A program made the position numbers and the translations under genes. A DNA stretch of 64,000 bases. Origin: Sclerodactyla briareus. Lineage: Eukaryota > Echinodermata > Holothuroidea > Dendrochirotida > Sclerodactylidae. The first letter of the stretch is position 1. The number at the start of each line of letters is the position of its first letter. Under the pieces are notes generated by a model. That model saw nothing but the letters and a program-made list of their open reading frames with translations, was not told where the DNA came from and made no database searches. The DNA is taken from the NCBI GenBank assembly GCA_026419785.1, contig JAODTK010005589.1:434001-498000 (forward strand). Direction: 5' to 3'. This document shows positions 1 to 11,360 of the stretch, one piece after another.

Positions 1-1336
1 CAATATATTAATAGCATGATTTCAAAAAAATGCTTCGATACAGACACGACTGCCAGCACGTTTGGCACCAACTCTAGAAAGTGTTCGCTTTAGAACGTTT
101 GTCAGAAAAAAATTGTATTTGTAAGATCCATCAAAGTAATTATGGGTAACCCGCTAGCGGGGGTTGCCTCGCAAGGGGCTTCATTCACAAGTCAGCCCCA
201 TCACAGCCCATACCCAAGTTGATCATGTTAGAACATTACAGACCATGAAAGGTAAAAATAAATTTTCGATGAGGAAAGGATTATGGCCAACGATAAAATC
301 TGGCGTTTGGGCCTTTTCCGATAGTGATGAAGGAACCGGATGAAGAGGGAAATTGTGCCCTCAGTACCAGGTGGTTACCAGATATTCCGATGAGCACGAT
401 GTGGAGAAGAACCAGACGCCAGTAGGGAACGCGAGAGTCATTCTCCCAACTCCTCAATAGCGACAATAGGGTTATTAATAACATACCAGACACAGGATTC
501 ATTCAGACAATAACATCCATGTTTCAAAAGCAAGCTTTCTCAGGGAATTACCGCGACCCACTACCGCATGTTTTCAGAGAGTAGCACCTGGCTGATTAGC
601 CAAACCTCTCACCTCTAAATTCCTTGTGGGCGGCTAGAAAAGATTGCCTAATGGCAAATATTCTCCATTATCGAGGTCAATCGCCTTTGTTGCGGATCTC
701 AGATTGTGATTAGGTGTTGAGAAGCATATGGCACATAGTCAAGCTGTGCCTTCAAAACACCCTGGGGCGTAAACATATTAAAATGGCTGTGGGGGGCATG
801 TTTGGAAGTTTACCGTGGATGCGCTTCGCCTCCACATTCGATGTAGATTAGTCGAATTCATCTGCCTCATCGCACAAACCAGAAAATAGCCGTACGGAAT
901 AAGAACAAAGAGAGCATTTGACAAACCAAATGGATTCAATGACTCCAAGTTCGTAAATCAACTTGGACTATAGCACGGGCATGACATTTGATTGCGAGTT
1001 TCACGTGATCGTATATTACCCAATAGAAAATAAACGTCGTGTCAAAGTTCCATTGAACTCCAATAAGTAAGTTTTCTGGGGCACGCGACTCAATCTGAAT
1101 TGACTTCACTGTATGATTTCTAATGACCCTGGGAGTATTTTAATTGAAAAAAGGTTGTTGAGAACATAAAAGGAGCGCTGCCACGTCTTCGAAGACGGAT
1201 TAGTTCGTAATTTTTCACACGATGACATTTGATGATCTTTGACTGTGATTATGTCATGGTGAAAGATGCTCCAAACAGTCAATAAATATTGTGTCCAAGT
1301 TTGAATGAGATCAGTTAGGGAAAGAACAATTAGGAG
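1..1336. other. Upstream non-coding stretch, probably intron or flank of the EF-hand gene
   Basis: I see no convincing exon here. Open frames on both strands are short and lack family motifs. There is a small GC-rich imperfect palindrome near 145-180 (CCGCTAGCGG core). If the EF-hand gene extends upstream, this stretch would be intron or would hold exons too damaged for me to recognise. Confidence 0.4.
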
Positions 1337-1442
1337 AGATAAATAGACAAACAGATAGACAGACAGACAGATATATAGACGGACAGATAGATAGATAGAT
1401 AGACAAACAGACAGACTGACAGACAGATTTACAGATCGACAT

Positions 1443-1484
<42 letters not shown>

Positions 1485-1486
1485 TT
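1337..1486. repeat. Tetranucleotide microsatellite, (TAGA/CAGA)n
   Basis: A run of GATA/GACA tetramers with interruptions; the last 50 bases are almost pure GATA. Read on the - strand it gives an artificial open frame rich in Ile-Tyr-Leu-Ser repeats, which should not be taken as a gene. Confidence 0.95.
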
Positions 1487-1838
1487 ATGAAACTGAAAAT
1501 ATAACTTAATAAAATAGATTTTACATATTTGGGGATTCCAGAAAACAGACAATAACACCAATGCCTGTCGACCGAGTCTAACGTATATCTGTTCTACAAT
1601 GAGGTTGACCTAATGACTGTTTATTGCGTGAACTGAAGCTGTATTAGTAAAATAAAGCATCTGATGTTTCATCGTTTTGTATAATCTTTGAAGTAATATA
1701 CTAAGGGGCAATTGGAAATTAAAAATAGAATCAATACATTCTAGCACTGTTCCGTGCTGTATCGGAAATATTGGCATTATTTTATCGTGCAGGTCATGCC
1801 TAGTATATTGTCTATGACTGCCTTTCTGTGAATTCCAG

Positions 1839-1998
1839 ATCTGTCCCAGATCACATCGCCCGCCTCTCGCCTGGGTACATGTTCTCGGTGATTGACGATG
1901 ACAAGGACGGAAGTGTCGAGTCTGTGAATGGATGCAAGCCGGTATGACGGACAACGTCAGAGAGTTCGTAGGCCTCTTGGACATCGTCGACGAAGACT
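1839..1998 (+). CDS. EF-hand calcium-binding protein, penultimate coding exon
   Basis: The exon opens after a CAG acceptor (gaattccag) and ends at a consensus donor (gtaagt at 1999). The first part reads SVPDHIARLSPGYMFSVIDD followed by DKDGSVES, an EF-hand loop of the D-x-D-x-D-G type preceded by its E helix. The last part reads GMTDNVREFVGLLDIVDED, the helix leading into a second loop. The two parts are in different frames: a one-base shift lies near 1945-1955, either a sequencing indel or a real lesion. The last codon is split (phase 1) and is completed by the exon at 3358. EF-hand proteins bind Ca2+ as sensors or buffers. Too little is present to name the subfamily, and no upstream exon could be recognised in this window. 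Confidence 0.72.
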
Positions 1999-3357
1999 GT
2001 AAGTAGAAAAGCTAGAGAATGACTGAACTATAATGTCAACACCAGATCAAATAGAAATAGCTTTTCACTGTTCCTTGCCCCATCTCTAAAATCATCGCAA
2101 GGTACCATGCTTCCGAAGGTTCACTGCTGCTATTTCGATTTCAGTATTGGTCGAGTAATCTCAGTCAATGTAGATGGTTTTGGACGAACTCTGAGCTAAC
2201 TTCAGATGATAAACAGTGACTCCTGCATGAAAGATTGAATACGATATATAAACAACTAGTGACTATTTACACGGCACGATTTTACATACGTTTTTGTGAT
2301 CTAAATGCGATTAGCAAATGTACAATAAACTGCAAAAAGTTATAACATGTAACAACAGAGGAAGAAATGAAAAATAAATTTGAAAGGATATTCAGAAATA
2401 ATTATTAATATATTATAGGCTTCATGCTGGTAATGTAGGTTGACTTGGTGCATGAGAAAATGAACATGCCTCAATTATTTCGATTAGAAGTCTGTCCTCG
2501 ATAGTCTGAACCATTCAGTGCTGCAATTCGAACACTAGGCAAGGCACGCCCTCGACGAGTTGTGCGCCCCAACGTGTACCCTACTATGATAATATGACTG
2601 TGAACGACACACGAGTCAGTGCGATGAGCGTGGAATCTGCGGAAACCCGATTCTTCGATGGACAGGTGTCATACCTAGGAGTGTGACATCGATGTGATAT
2701 AATGTTTCCATTTCATCGAAAGGATGATTTACAATGAGAGGGGGGGCCATGTTCACCCACATTCATGTATCTCCGCTATTCGTTCCAGATCGTGTAGACT
2801 TCCCTGCCCTTTGCAGGATGCCCGTCATCCATCTGTTCTTTGTTTCCCCCTTTCTCCTGCTCCAATTCTGAGCGCCCAGCGACAAGCGAGAAAGCCAACG
2901 GCGTAAGTTGTGGGCTATTCCGCTGGAATTCGAACACCGATCTCTCGGCTGGAAGGCCGACGCTCTACCAATTGTGTCAACCGCCTGTAAGCATGCAGGA
3001 TCTCTGCATATCTCAACAAGTTCAGAAGAGGTATGTAGGTTGGAGATATGAAGAGACGATTCCCTATCTTTCCCTTGACCAGCTTAAGGTTCAAGGGCGG
3101 TCGGGAGAATCGAATTGTGAACTTTTAGGTGAGCGACGTATGAACGTCGATGTAGGAGATTTTATACATGAAGTCATCTGATAAAAGTCGTATACATTAC
3201 AAGGACAAACATGAACATCCCAAGCGGGTGAGGATGACTTTAAAGTCACTGTTAGTCTTGGGTAGGTTGGCTCATCTTGCCAACAATTAAGCACAGAGTT
3301 CTGTTTGGTATTGTTCGTTCTTACTCCATTACCAAAATATTCTCTCTTCCACCATAG
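1999..3357 (+). other. Phase-1 intron of the EF-hand gene
   Basis: Bounded by gtaagt on the left and a ..ccatag acceptor on the right. Splicing across it completes an EF-hand loop, which is the main reason to believe it. It contains a tRNA-like SINE fragment in reverse orientation around 2913-2985. No other recognisable element was seen. Confidence 0.65.
2913..2985 (-). repeat. tRNA-derived SINE fragment (tRNA-Gly-like)
   Basis: On the - strand the segment has an A-box-like TTGGTAGAGC, a short stem-loop CGGC-CTTCCA-GCCG that resembles a Gly(UCC) anticodon arm with one base missing, and a B-box-like GTGTTCGAATTCC. The acceptor stem does not close, so it is not a functional tRNA. It is most simply a tRNA-derived SINE head or a tRNA pseudogene in the EF-hand intron. 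Confidence 0.55.
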
Positions 3358-3464
3358 ATGACAACGTCCTATCTCTGACGGAGTTCAAGGACCTCCACCT
3401 CCGTGGCGCAAGGGAGATGCCCTGGATGAAAGCAACCCGAAGAAGCGAACGAGGAAGAGCGTAG
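3358..3464 (+). CDS. EF-hand calcium-binding protein, terminal coding exon
   Basis: The exon starts after accatag. Joined to the split codon of the previous exon, it completes a canonical loop, DEDYDNVLSLTEF: acidic residues at loop positions 1, 3 and 5, Asn at 6, Leu at 8, Ser at 9 and Glu at 12. It continues with the F helix KDLHLRGAREM and a basic tail (TRRSERGRA) to a TAG at 3462-3464. The intact second EF-hand and the matching phase make this the best-supported host coding sequence in the window. A LINE begins roughly 175 bases after the stop, so the 3' UTR must be short, or must run into that element. Confidence 0.75.
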
Positions 3465-3822
3465 GCCACGGTAGAATCGGGTATGAACAGACCCTGTTCC
3501 CGGACAAAATCCCAAGATCGTTTTGAATGTTATATAGGGGTTGTTCTCTTCTCGTAGATACATTTCATAAAGAAAGAGTCCGGCGTAGATTAATGGAGTA
3601 GATTGGGACCCTTTTGTCCCCTTCCAGAGTTCGTTGTCAGCTGGAGAATTGCTCACTTCCTTTGGAGTATCAGCGTGCTTGTGTTGTTTCTACATTCCCC
3701 TTCTTGCCCCTACCTTGTTAGTCTGTTCCACCTATCCTGTGGGTGCTTGGGCCGAATCTGGCGTCACGCCGGGTTTGCTTCGGGTTATCATTACAAGTTT
3801 GGCACCGAGGTTGGTCCCTTAG

Positions 3823-4350
3823 TGGGGTGGTCGTACATGGTCGGATTTTCTAAGGTGCCGCAAGGTTCGGATCTCTTCCCGTGGACGCTGGAGGCACCTG
3901 ACCCTTTCTCTGCTCGCAGCCTCTGGGGCGATATATGGACGACAATTTAGACTCGACGAGTGTGTTCCCAAAGCAGATTATGTCAGGCTGACGTTTCGGT
4001 CCGATTCTGAGAGATTCGACTGTATCGCACAAAAAAACCTCATAAACAAAACTGCCGTTGGTACTACCCCCTTCTGGCGACAATTTGTCGATCGCCCAAT
4101 CAATTTCCGATACGACCCCTCTCTCGAGGTTTCCCGCCCCGTCGCCCATGCTACTCGCCCGCTCGGTCCTGAATACAGCGATGCTTCATCAACAGGAGTG
4201 CAACCCCTCGGCTCCATCCACAGTGAGTGTTCCGTTCATAGTCTTTCGGGAAAGGGCATCGTGATTTTGAAACAAGGCCACTGCAGGTCCCATTACGCGC
4301 AAACATCACATGCAAAGCGAATTTTGCTAAATTACGTGAGCATGGAGTGA
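3823..4350 (+). pseudogene. LINE copy 1, 5' open frame (possible ORF1 or endonuclease part)
   Basis: The frame stays open for 176 codons between TAG at 3820 and TGA at 4348 and has no obvious start codon. It reads in part ADYVRLTFRSDSERFDCIAQ and FVDRPINFRYDPSLEVSRP. The matching DNA in copy 2 (15450-15980, - strand) is similar but frame-shifted, so the frame may not be the ancestral one. By position it should belong to ORF1 (nucleic-acid-binding) or the start of the ORF2 endonuclease. I could not see diagnostic zinc knuckles or catalytic residues. Confidence 0.35.
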
Positions 4351-5149
4351 AATTTGTTGACCTAAAAAAATTTCTCTTAGCAGTGGGGTACTGCAGTGCC
4401 ATCGGTTAACAGGTTGGGTAGCGCATGCTCCGCTGTTCCGCCCGAGAAGCGATCGGGACGTGTGGGTTCACGTCCTAATCCGTTGACGGATGTCTAGGTG
4501 TCCTTGGGAAGTTTACCTTTTTTCATTCTACATTCACTGTTGTCATTCTATCAGTCTTTCTTTTCATGCGAGTGTAGGGAACGATATTTCAACAGACATG
4601 AGACACTTGTGAAATCATCAATGTATTTTATACTATTTCTCAAAGAAACAGATGGCTTCTTAGTTAAAGTTAATTTAATTAAACGTCAGAGACCTTCGTC
4701 ATCAATGAAGAGAAGAAACTCAATAATTTATTTCCATATCCACCAGTTCGACATCGTGTTACTATGTCTATCTCTTCTGATACCACCTATGCTGCTCATT
4801 TAGTTAACGATGAGTTATATATCTAATTTGTTCTACAACTTGATAATACGGTGACGGCAGTGATCCATGCTTTAACGATTGCTTTGGCACTGAGGAAGTG
4901 ATATCAAGCTCAATGTTAGATCGAAAAGCAATTATTTGTCCAAGTATTGTAAAGTATAGACAACAATACGAATTTCATCTATTGAATTAGTATTGGAAAA
5001 ATCATTGTTGGTTACTCAAGTCTTCCCCAGCCGCACAGGAAACTATTGCTATGTGCTCGATGTTTATTGACTTCAGTTACATGGCTTGGTCATTAGATCT
5101 AGGGCCCGCCGCTGGTGTGAATTTTGATTTTTTAAAAAAGAGCCGATAT

Positions 5150-5910
5150 TTCTAATTGGAAAGAAGACCCAAAATGAGAAATACAATCTCAAGTCCCTCG
5201 GCTCTGACGGAATTTCTATTTGACAAAAAAAATTCTGTGGGAATATTGATATTTTCTTGACAATTCAATGAATTCTTGCCCTTTTTCAATGGTGTTTTGT
5301 TGACGAGCCAAGGGAGTGCATTATCTCCCTGCATCCAAAACCTCTAGAGGATAATCGCTATTTAAGGAATTTTTGGGGAGTCCTCCCTATTGTTCTTTCC
5401 AAACAATTATATGAATTGTCAGCGAGACAGATTGAAACGCACTGGGAATATTTTAATTAGCCCCGAACAAACTGGTTCTTCTAAAGGGACGCGGTATTAT
5501 ATAGTGGTGAAAATGTCAAAATAATTTAGATATAATCAATTATTGCAATACTAACATTATTAATGGAGCATCGATTATCCTTCATTCATTAATACCTCAC
5601 ATTCCCTCAATTTGGGTCCAGAGTTCATTAACTGCCTGTGTGAGAGCTTTTTTCAGAACAATGCTGCATCTTGCATCATAAACATTGGACATCTCTCCCT
5701 TATTCAGACAAATATCCAGGGGCGTCCGCCAGTAAGTGCGGCCCTCCAAGACCATATCTCACTACTGCTTGTACGAATTATTAACGTCTCTCAAAAAGAA
5801 AAAAACACAATATTAAAAGAGCTTGTCTCGCACGGAAATAGACTAACGCAAGACTACCGAGAATATGGTTGTAATAACGGGCTGGCTGGCCTCTCTCCAT
5901 AAATGTTTAA
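5150..5910 (+). pseudogene. LINE copy 1, reverse transcriptase remnant
   Basis: Shifted frames spell successive RT blocks of the L1/Tx1 type. They include a region matching 'NRLKR..I.SPEQTGF' (here RLKRTGNILISPEQTG), then GPEFINCLCESFFQNNAASC followed by IINIGHLS, which fits the 'F..WI..FY.N..S.IINNG..S' block. After it comes IQGRPPVSAAL where an 'RGVRQGCPLS' block is expected. The segment ends where copy 2 carries the YADD-like box. Several single-base shifts are needed to read it through. It would have copied the element's RNA into DNA at the target. Confidence 0.7.
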
Positions 5911-6084
5911 AATGGTTACGACAGTTTTCAATCTTAGCATATATGTATTTTCAACAAGTTCCAATGCTACATATACAAAACAACACAACGTTTCGAAAGG
6001 CAACAGCTTCCATCTTCAGGAGTACGATAGCAATAAACAGATACGTAACTGCGACTAGCGGCGAAATTAGCGAAGCAGAACGGA

Positions 6085-6091
6085 TTTATTA

Positions 6092-6151
<60 letters not shown>

Positions 6152-6215
6152 TATCTATATATATATATATATATTATATATATATATATAATTATATATA
6201 ATCAATATAATCCGT
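6085..6215. repeat. (AT)n microsatellite
   Basis: About 130 bases of nearly pure alternating AT with a few breaks, lying inside LINE copy 1. Copy 2 lacks it at the equivalent place, so it expanded after the copies diverged. Confidence 0.95.
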
Positions 6216-6860
6216 TTGCTTGCTAATAATAACTTATGGTAATTAATTTCGATAAGGAATAATGTTGATAAGAGTCCGTGCGGAGTCGTTTATTTGTTGT
6301 CATTGTAATGGGAGACAGTTGCTTATGTTAAAAAACACATTTTGCAGGCAGTGAGAGGAATTTTACTCTGCCAGGAAGTGGGTAGTGCAGGAGAAGATTA
6401 GTACTTAACAATGGTAATTTTAAAGGCCAATAACAAATCATTCTTCACATCGAGCTGATGCAAGCCCTAATTTAATTTACAATAAGAGGTCATTACAAAT
6501 ATGGCCATGTGATTGCGCTTATCAAAAAAAAAAACCCATATACCAATGTCTCTTTCACAACATACTGTAGTCTAGGTGGAAAACGACTTCGTAGAAATTG
6601 CTAGAATTCGTTTGAAGGATCCATCTTCAAATATGGAATGAATGTTCTTACTCCGTTTAAAAAAATCGAGAGTTCGACGACACATCGCACCACCAGCACA
6701 GTGCCCATCATGAGACCACGACCGCCTGATTTCCTATGTGGACCCAGTTTACCGAGGGATATGCCCGGACCCTTCATGCGGTGTGCTGCCCTACGGCAGG
6801 GAGCAGCGTCAATCGAATCCTCCACGAACGAACATACTTTTTATGAGAAATTCAAGGACC

Positions 6861-8084
6861 AATTTTATTACGCCAAATAGTAAGGAAATGTACCCCACAT
6901 TTTACATGTGCTATGGTTCATCAACTTGTTAGAGTGTACTCTTTGCCATTATCCTGTGGGTAACTGCATCAAATGCAGCTGAATTTAGAAATTATTATTG
7001 ACAGGAGCCCCCTAATTCGTTGTACACTTAAAACCAGTTAATGTGATCTTTCCGACTGGGTAGGAGGGGAAAGAAGACAGGGGAGTGGAGGGTTCTCCGG
7101 GGGAAATCACTGAACGAACCATTTTGCATAGACAGACCATGCTGAGATAAGAAAACGGGAATTGCTGTTGACTTACGAACAAATAAATGGAGGGGGGGGG
7201 GGGGGACACTATTTCCTATCAATAGATCTAATGATAGCATTAGAATAGTTCGCATATGTATTGAAACATGTAGTGGATTGATGAGCGGCATCTATAGCAA
7301 AAAATAAAATGTTCTCTCGCTTCAGTCAATATAGTCACAAAAATGCGGAAGTTTCATGTAAAAATATCATGTGAAACGTTCGGCTTCAGGTACCTAATCT
7401 GCCCAACGGGGAACATTCACTCTCTAGGTATAACCCCTTTTCATAAGATTTATTTCATATCTGTGGAATTGACTGTCATTTTGGTTTTTCGCTTTCAACC
7501 GGGATGAGGCCCGGATTGTGGATCCTAGCCGGGACGCAAACACTCGTTTTCATTTCCACCATGGGTGGTTTCTGCTAGGTTTATGAGAATACATGCCTCG
7601 CCTCCTCACTGAAACACCGGTATACCTCGTAGATGATTTTGATAATTTGTAAAACGGAGTTAGAATCGGCACGACTCGTAAATCCTGGTAAGCTAGCCCT
7701 AACCCATTTTTCTCTGTACCGACCAAGTATTTTTAGACAAAACTAAACATTTCGGAAAAGACGAAAATTCAAACAGTCGTACCGACGGGTCATATTGAAG
7801 GTTGGAACGTGTTAGAGCCTAATGGCACGGTTGACGTAGAATTGGAGACACAGACTTCCAAACCCAATGTATTCGCGGTTTGTCCGTCCGGCCATCGTAT
7901 GGTCCGTCCATTTCATTCCATATTTTATCCGATCAAACATTGAGACTTTAATATGTCAAAGATGTATCTGAAATTTCTTGAGTCTTCTCTGCCACGTCTG
8001 ATTCTTTTTTCTTCCAAGTAGGACAATTTCGAATTCGAATTTAGCTTAGGACTAAAAACAGTAATTATTCTTATTTTCAGCTGA
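6861..8084. other. Non-coding spacer
   Basis: No exon, element end or array that I can support. It contains a run of about 15 G near 7191-7205 and otherwise ordinary AT-rich sequence. Confidence 0.4.
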
Positions 8085-8640
8085 GGTGACAGTAGCGGAT
8101 ACGATGCGGGGGGGGGGGGGGTCCAGGGGTCCGCCCCCCCCGATCTTTGGTTCGGAAGCTCTTCAAAACACTAATGCATTTTATCAATAATGTGGATCCA
8201 GGTGGCTCGGGTGAGTCGGACCCCCCTCCCGATTTCCCCGCTATGTTGATGTTAATCGGTTGCTGAATGGATGACCCTTAAACAGTGTTATTTGGTGTAC
8301 ACTTGTTACTATATTGCAGGGTCGCACCACAGAGACAGAGAAGGCAGGCAGGCATTTGCCACTATGGAAATTCTATCCCTAAATTAAAATCGTTGTAAAA
8401 AAAGTTTTTAAGACATGTTATTTGTTAGGGATGGTGGGGTGAGGTGTTACACTATGAGGGATTAAAGAGTATTGTGATACATTATCTGTCCCAGATAGGG
8501 CATCTTCCGTGTGAACCTCCGAAAAATTGGCGCGCTTCGCCGTTTTGCCGGCTCTCGTAATTATTGTAATCCACCTTATACTGTTCCCATGCACGAGCCA
8601 ATATGTGAGTATACACGCATCCATCCATTTTTTTTTTTTG
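8085..8640. repeat. Dispersed repeat C, copy 1
   Basis: Matches 54325-54990 in the same orientation. Shared landmarks are a GGTCCAGGGGGTCC-like G/C tract, the string GATCCAGG, a GGCAGGCATTT box, GGTGAGGTGTTACACT, and GGATCTCCGAAAA followed by a GCGCGC-type box. The unit is non-coding. It is probably a non-autonomous transposon, but I cannot place its exact ends. Confidence 0.65.
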
Positions 8641-8884
8641 CTATATCTCCTACGGTATCTTAATTATCTCCCCGGACACTGTATTTCCACACTTTAAACC
8701 CAACCCATTGGAATAACTGAGAATCTGAGGTAACTTGCTGCATGGACAATTTCAGGTTTACCCAACTTTCGAATTTTTCTTTGAATAGAACACATTCAAG
8801 TTCGTTGACTTGGAAGGGTCAGGCAGCAATTTACCTCCGACAGTCAGTGTATCAAGTATCCCCATTGCGTTGGGTTTAACAGTG

Positions 8885-10144
8885 CATGTTTTTGGCTTGC
8901 ACCGTCTTCCCCCGTCTCCGCTCTGCCGCTCCGCCGCCCCTGCCCCCCGTTTCTCGTTAGCGCTCCAGTCTTCAACGCATTGTCCGATTTACTCGAAACT
9001 TGGCACCCCTGTTTGTTTATGAAGCATCCGTGACAAGTTCGAAACTGGGCGTCGCCACACACCCTTCGGCGGCGGCCATCTTGGATTATTGACTGAACGC
9101 ATTTTATTATTCTCGTTAACGTTCCGGCCTCTCCAACGCATTGTCCGATTTACTCGAAACTTGGCACCCAGTCGGCATGAAATTCTTGAACAAGTTCGAA
9201 GTGGGTCGTGGCCACACCCGCCAACGGCGCCATACTTGGATTTTCCAAAAGCTGACTAACTGGACTTTTTTTGCAGTATCAGTTTCGGAACATAGCGATC
9301 TTTTTGGGACCACTTAATTTTCGCCCCATATAACCCCACTGGCGGCCATTTTGATTTGGGGTCGCAAAAATATACGCTTTAATTCCGAATGACTTGAACT
9401 TAGTGTACAGGTCCCGCCAAAAGAAATCTTAGACGATTTCGAAAGTGGGCGAGGCCACCCCCACGGCCGCCATCTTGGCTTTTTGACGAAAGGACTTTTT
9501 TCGCAGATTGCCACGTTTCGGAACATGGCGAGTCGTTTTGGGACCACCTTTAATTTTCGCCCCATAGGCCCCCACATGGCGGCCATTTTTATTGTTTGCC
9601 AAAAATACGCTATTTCCAAATGACTTGAAACTTAGTGGCGAGTCGCCAAGAAGAACGAAATCTTAGACGAATTTCGAAAGTGGCGAGCCACACCCTGTCC
9701 AACGGCAGCCATCTTGGATTTTTTGACGACGACTTTTGCGCAGATTTGCGCGTTTCGGAACATGGTGATCGTTTTGGGACCCACTTTTAGTTTTCGCCTC
9801 ATTGGACCACACACTGGTCATTTTTTTTTCTCGCAAAACCAGAGCTTTATCCGATTCACTTGAAACATATGCGATTTTCCAAACTTTGTCAGATTTGAAC
9901 GAAACTGGTGGATGGGGGCTACATTTGTTCCTCACGAATTTAGAAGTCATTTCAAGCCATCGTGGGTCAAATTTGTATAATTAATGTGCCATTAATTCCA
10001 TGGATTGCAACAAAACTTGGTGGATGAAGTTTATCTTGGTTTTTGAGCAAAATGGGGGTCTTTATGGTGGGTTAGATACTTCTTCCCAATGATTGCTCAA
10101 AAGCGGATATACACGTGGGCGTTTACCCGCCTACACAGGTCTAG
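8885..10144 (+). mobile_element. Helitron-like unit 1 carrying a tandem array
   Basis: Starts with a C/G-rich segment of CCGTCTCCG.. character, followed by a roughly 235-bp tandem array and then spaced 'gaaacttggtgga' units. It ends at 10144 with an imperfect hairpin (around 10116-10131), a short spacer and CTAG followed by T. The same order (CCGTCTCCGCC segment, 'aaacttggtg' arrays, hairpin, CTAG-T) occurs at 37690-40206. A 3' hairpin followed by CTRR and insertion before T is the known Helitron end signature, and internal tandem repeats are common in such elements. No Rep/helicase coding is present. The 5' TC end was not located. Confidence 0.45.
8979..9870. repeat. Tandem array, ~235-bp unit, with YY1-like boxes
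   Basis: Repeat landmarks (a 'ccgatttactcgaaacttggc' type string) start near 8979, 9139, 9380, 9613 and 9845, giving a unit of about 235 bp with a shorter first unit. Each full unit carries a GCCGCCATCTTGG-type box and, about 115 bases later, a GGCGGCCATTTT box. Units have drifted by single-base indels. Open frames on the - strand here simply follow the repeat. Confidence 0.85.
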
Positions 10145-11078
10145 TTCCCCTCAGAGCTTACACATCTGCCTCTTCTACATCTCAGAAGACCCATGGTTGA
10201 ATCTCTCTCTTGATTTTTTCTTCATTGTTCAAGGGTAATACCTATAGCATAAACAATAGATGGGGGTGACAGCATATCCCCCGGCGAGATTCCGTGAGAA
10301 GCGTTGTATAGTTGAGAAAACATACAAAACAGTAATTCAACACTTGACTGACTGAGGCTGATTTCAAAATCCAGCTACATTTGATGCAATCACCCACGGA
10401 ATAATGACGAAGAGTATACCCCCTCCCCACCACAGGGGCGCTAGGAATTGCCCGACAAGGGGTAGAGGGTCCTAGATGGGGTTTTGGGAAGCTTTTATTA
10501 CGTCACACGGACGGCCTTCACCCCACTCTCGTACATAACCCATGACATCATTATCGTGGCCGCCCTCACGACTGGGGGCGGGACCATATGATAAGTTAGT
10601 GATCTCAGAAAATTCACAGGCGGATCGTGTCATATGTGAACGAAGAGTCAATGGCTAACTCATTAGGGGAGATGGGATGGCACCTCTTACTCCTCCCTCT
10701 TCTTATCGCTAGGTTTAATAATCGAGATTATCAAAATTGTGTTCGTCGTGAGGATTCGACTGACGCTGCTGCCTGCCGTAGGGCCGCATGCCGTATGAAG
10801 GGTTCGTGGTCATGTCCCTCGGGAAACCCCTAGTCCACAGAGGACGGTGCAGACGGTCGTGGTCCCATCGTGGCACCTGTGCTTGTGGTGCCAATGTGTC
10901 GTCCACCTCGAAATTGCTGGTTAACGTAGTAATAGACCATGATTCACGTAACTATTCGAATGATTGTATCCCTTCAACTAATTCTGGAATTTGTACGTAT
11001 CGTTCCAACTATACCAAAGTATGTTGTGAAAGGAACATTGGAGATATGGTATTGTTTTGTTGAGAATTTTGATAAAAA

Positions 11079-11360
11079 TCACATGTCCAGTATTTTTTTT
11101 AATTGTTTAATATAATTAAATCGCTGCATGCGACCGATGTTGAAGAAGGTGAGGTGTTTTTTGATTTTAAAATTACCGTTGTTAGTATAGTCCGCTTCTA
11201 ACCAACCGACAGCCTGGCAGAAATTCGCTCTAGCTTCGCAAACTTGCCTGCAATGTAACATAAGCAAACTTACAGTCTCCTTATTAAAAATACACTTAAA
11301 TAAAACGACGTGGACATACTTCTTTTCTTCAAGAGCTATGAAAATCATTCCATTGAGCAA
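11079..11360 (-). pseudogene. LINE copy 2, C-terminal domain of ORF2
   Basis: The - strand reads CIFNKETVSLLMLHCRQVCE and then FCQAVGWLEADYTN. This fits the C-x(2,6)-ETV-HLL-x-C pattern that follows the RT in L1/Tx1-type ORF2 proteins, and FNIGRMQRFNYI follows. The domain is thought to bind the element's own RNA. Homologous DNA in copy 1 is at about 6390-6520. The frame is open for 93 codons but is not joined in frame to the RT part. Confidence 0.7.

Larger units (their letters stand above)
3640..6860 (+). mobile_element. L1/Tx1-like non-LTR retrotransposon, copy 1 (decayed)
   Basis: One continuous element, recognised because the same order of segments recurs in reverse at 16135-10735. In order: a 5' segment with a 176-codon open frame (3823-4350), an endonuclease-end remnant (about 4560-4795), a linker (4800-5150), reverse transcriptase remnants (5150-5910), a C-terminal cysteine/histidine region remnant (about 6390-6520) and a 3' tail (6560-6860). 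Frames are broken in many places, and an (AT)n tract sits between the RT and C-terminal parts. The clade call rests on RT and C-terminal motifs that are clearer in copy 2. It is certainly not active. Confidence 0.8.

Noticed and set aside
120-190. GGGTAACCCGC palindrome resembling the Helitron-type hairpin
   Set aside because: No CTAG or shared terminus follows it.
1106-1561. 151-codon - strand open frame rich in Leu/Ser/Tyr
   Set aside because: It is the translation of the GATA/GACA microsatellite.
3600-3960. Claudin/PMP22-like four-helix membrane protein
   Set aside because: Hydrophobic stretches at 3634-3822 looked suggestive, but the region is the 5' part of a LINE repeated at 15300-16135 and the frames do not join.
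4403-4490. tRNA-like boxes (GGTTGGGTAGCGCATG .. GTGGGTTCACGTCC)
   Set aside because: The segment is also in LINE copy 2 as part of a much longer homology between the copies, so it is element sequence rather than a separate tRNA or SINE.
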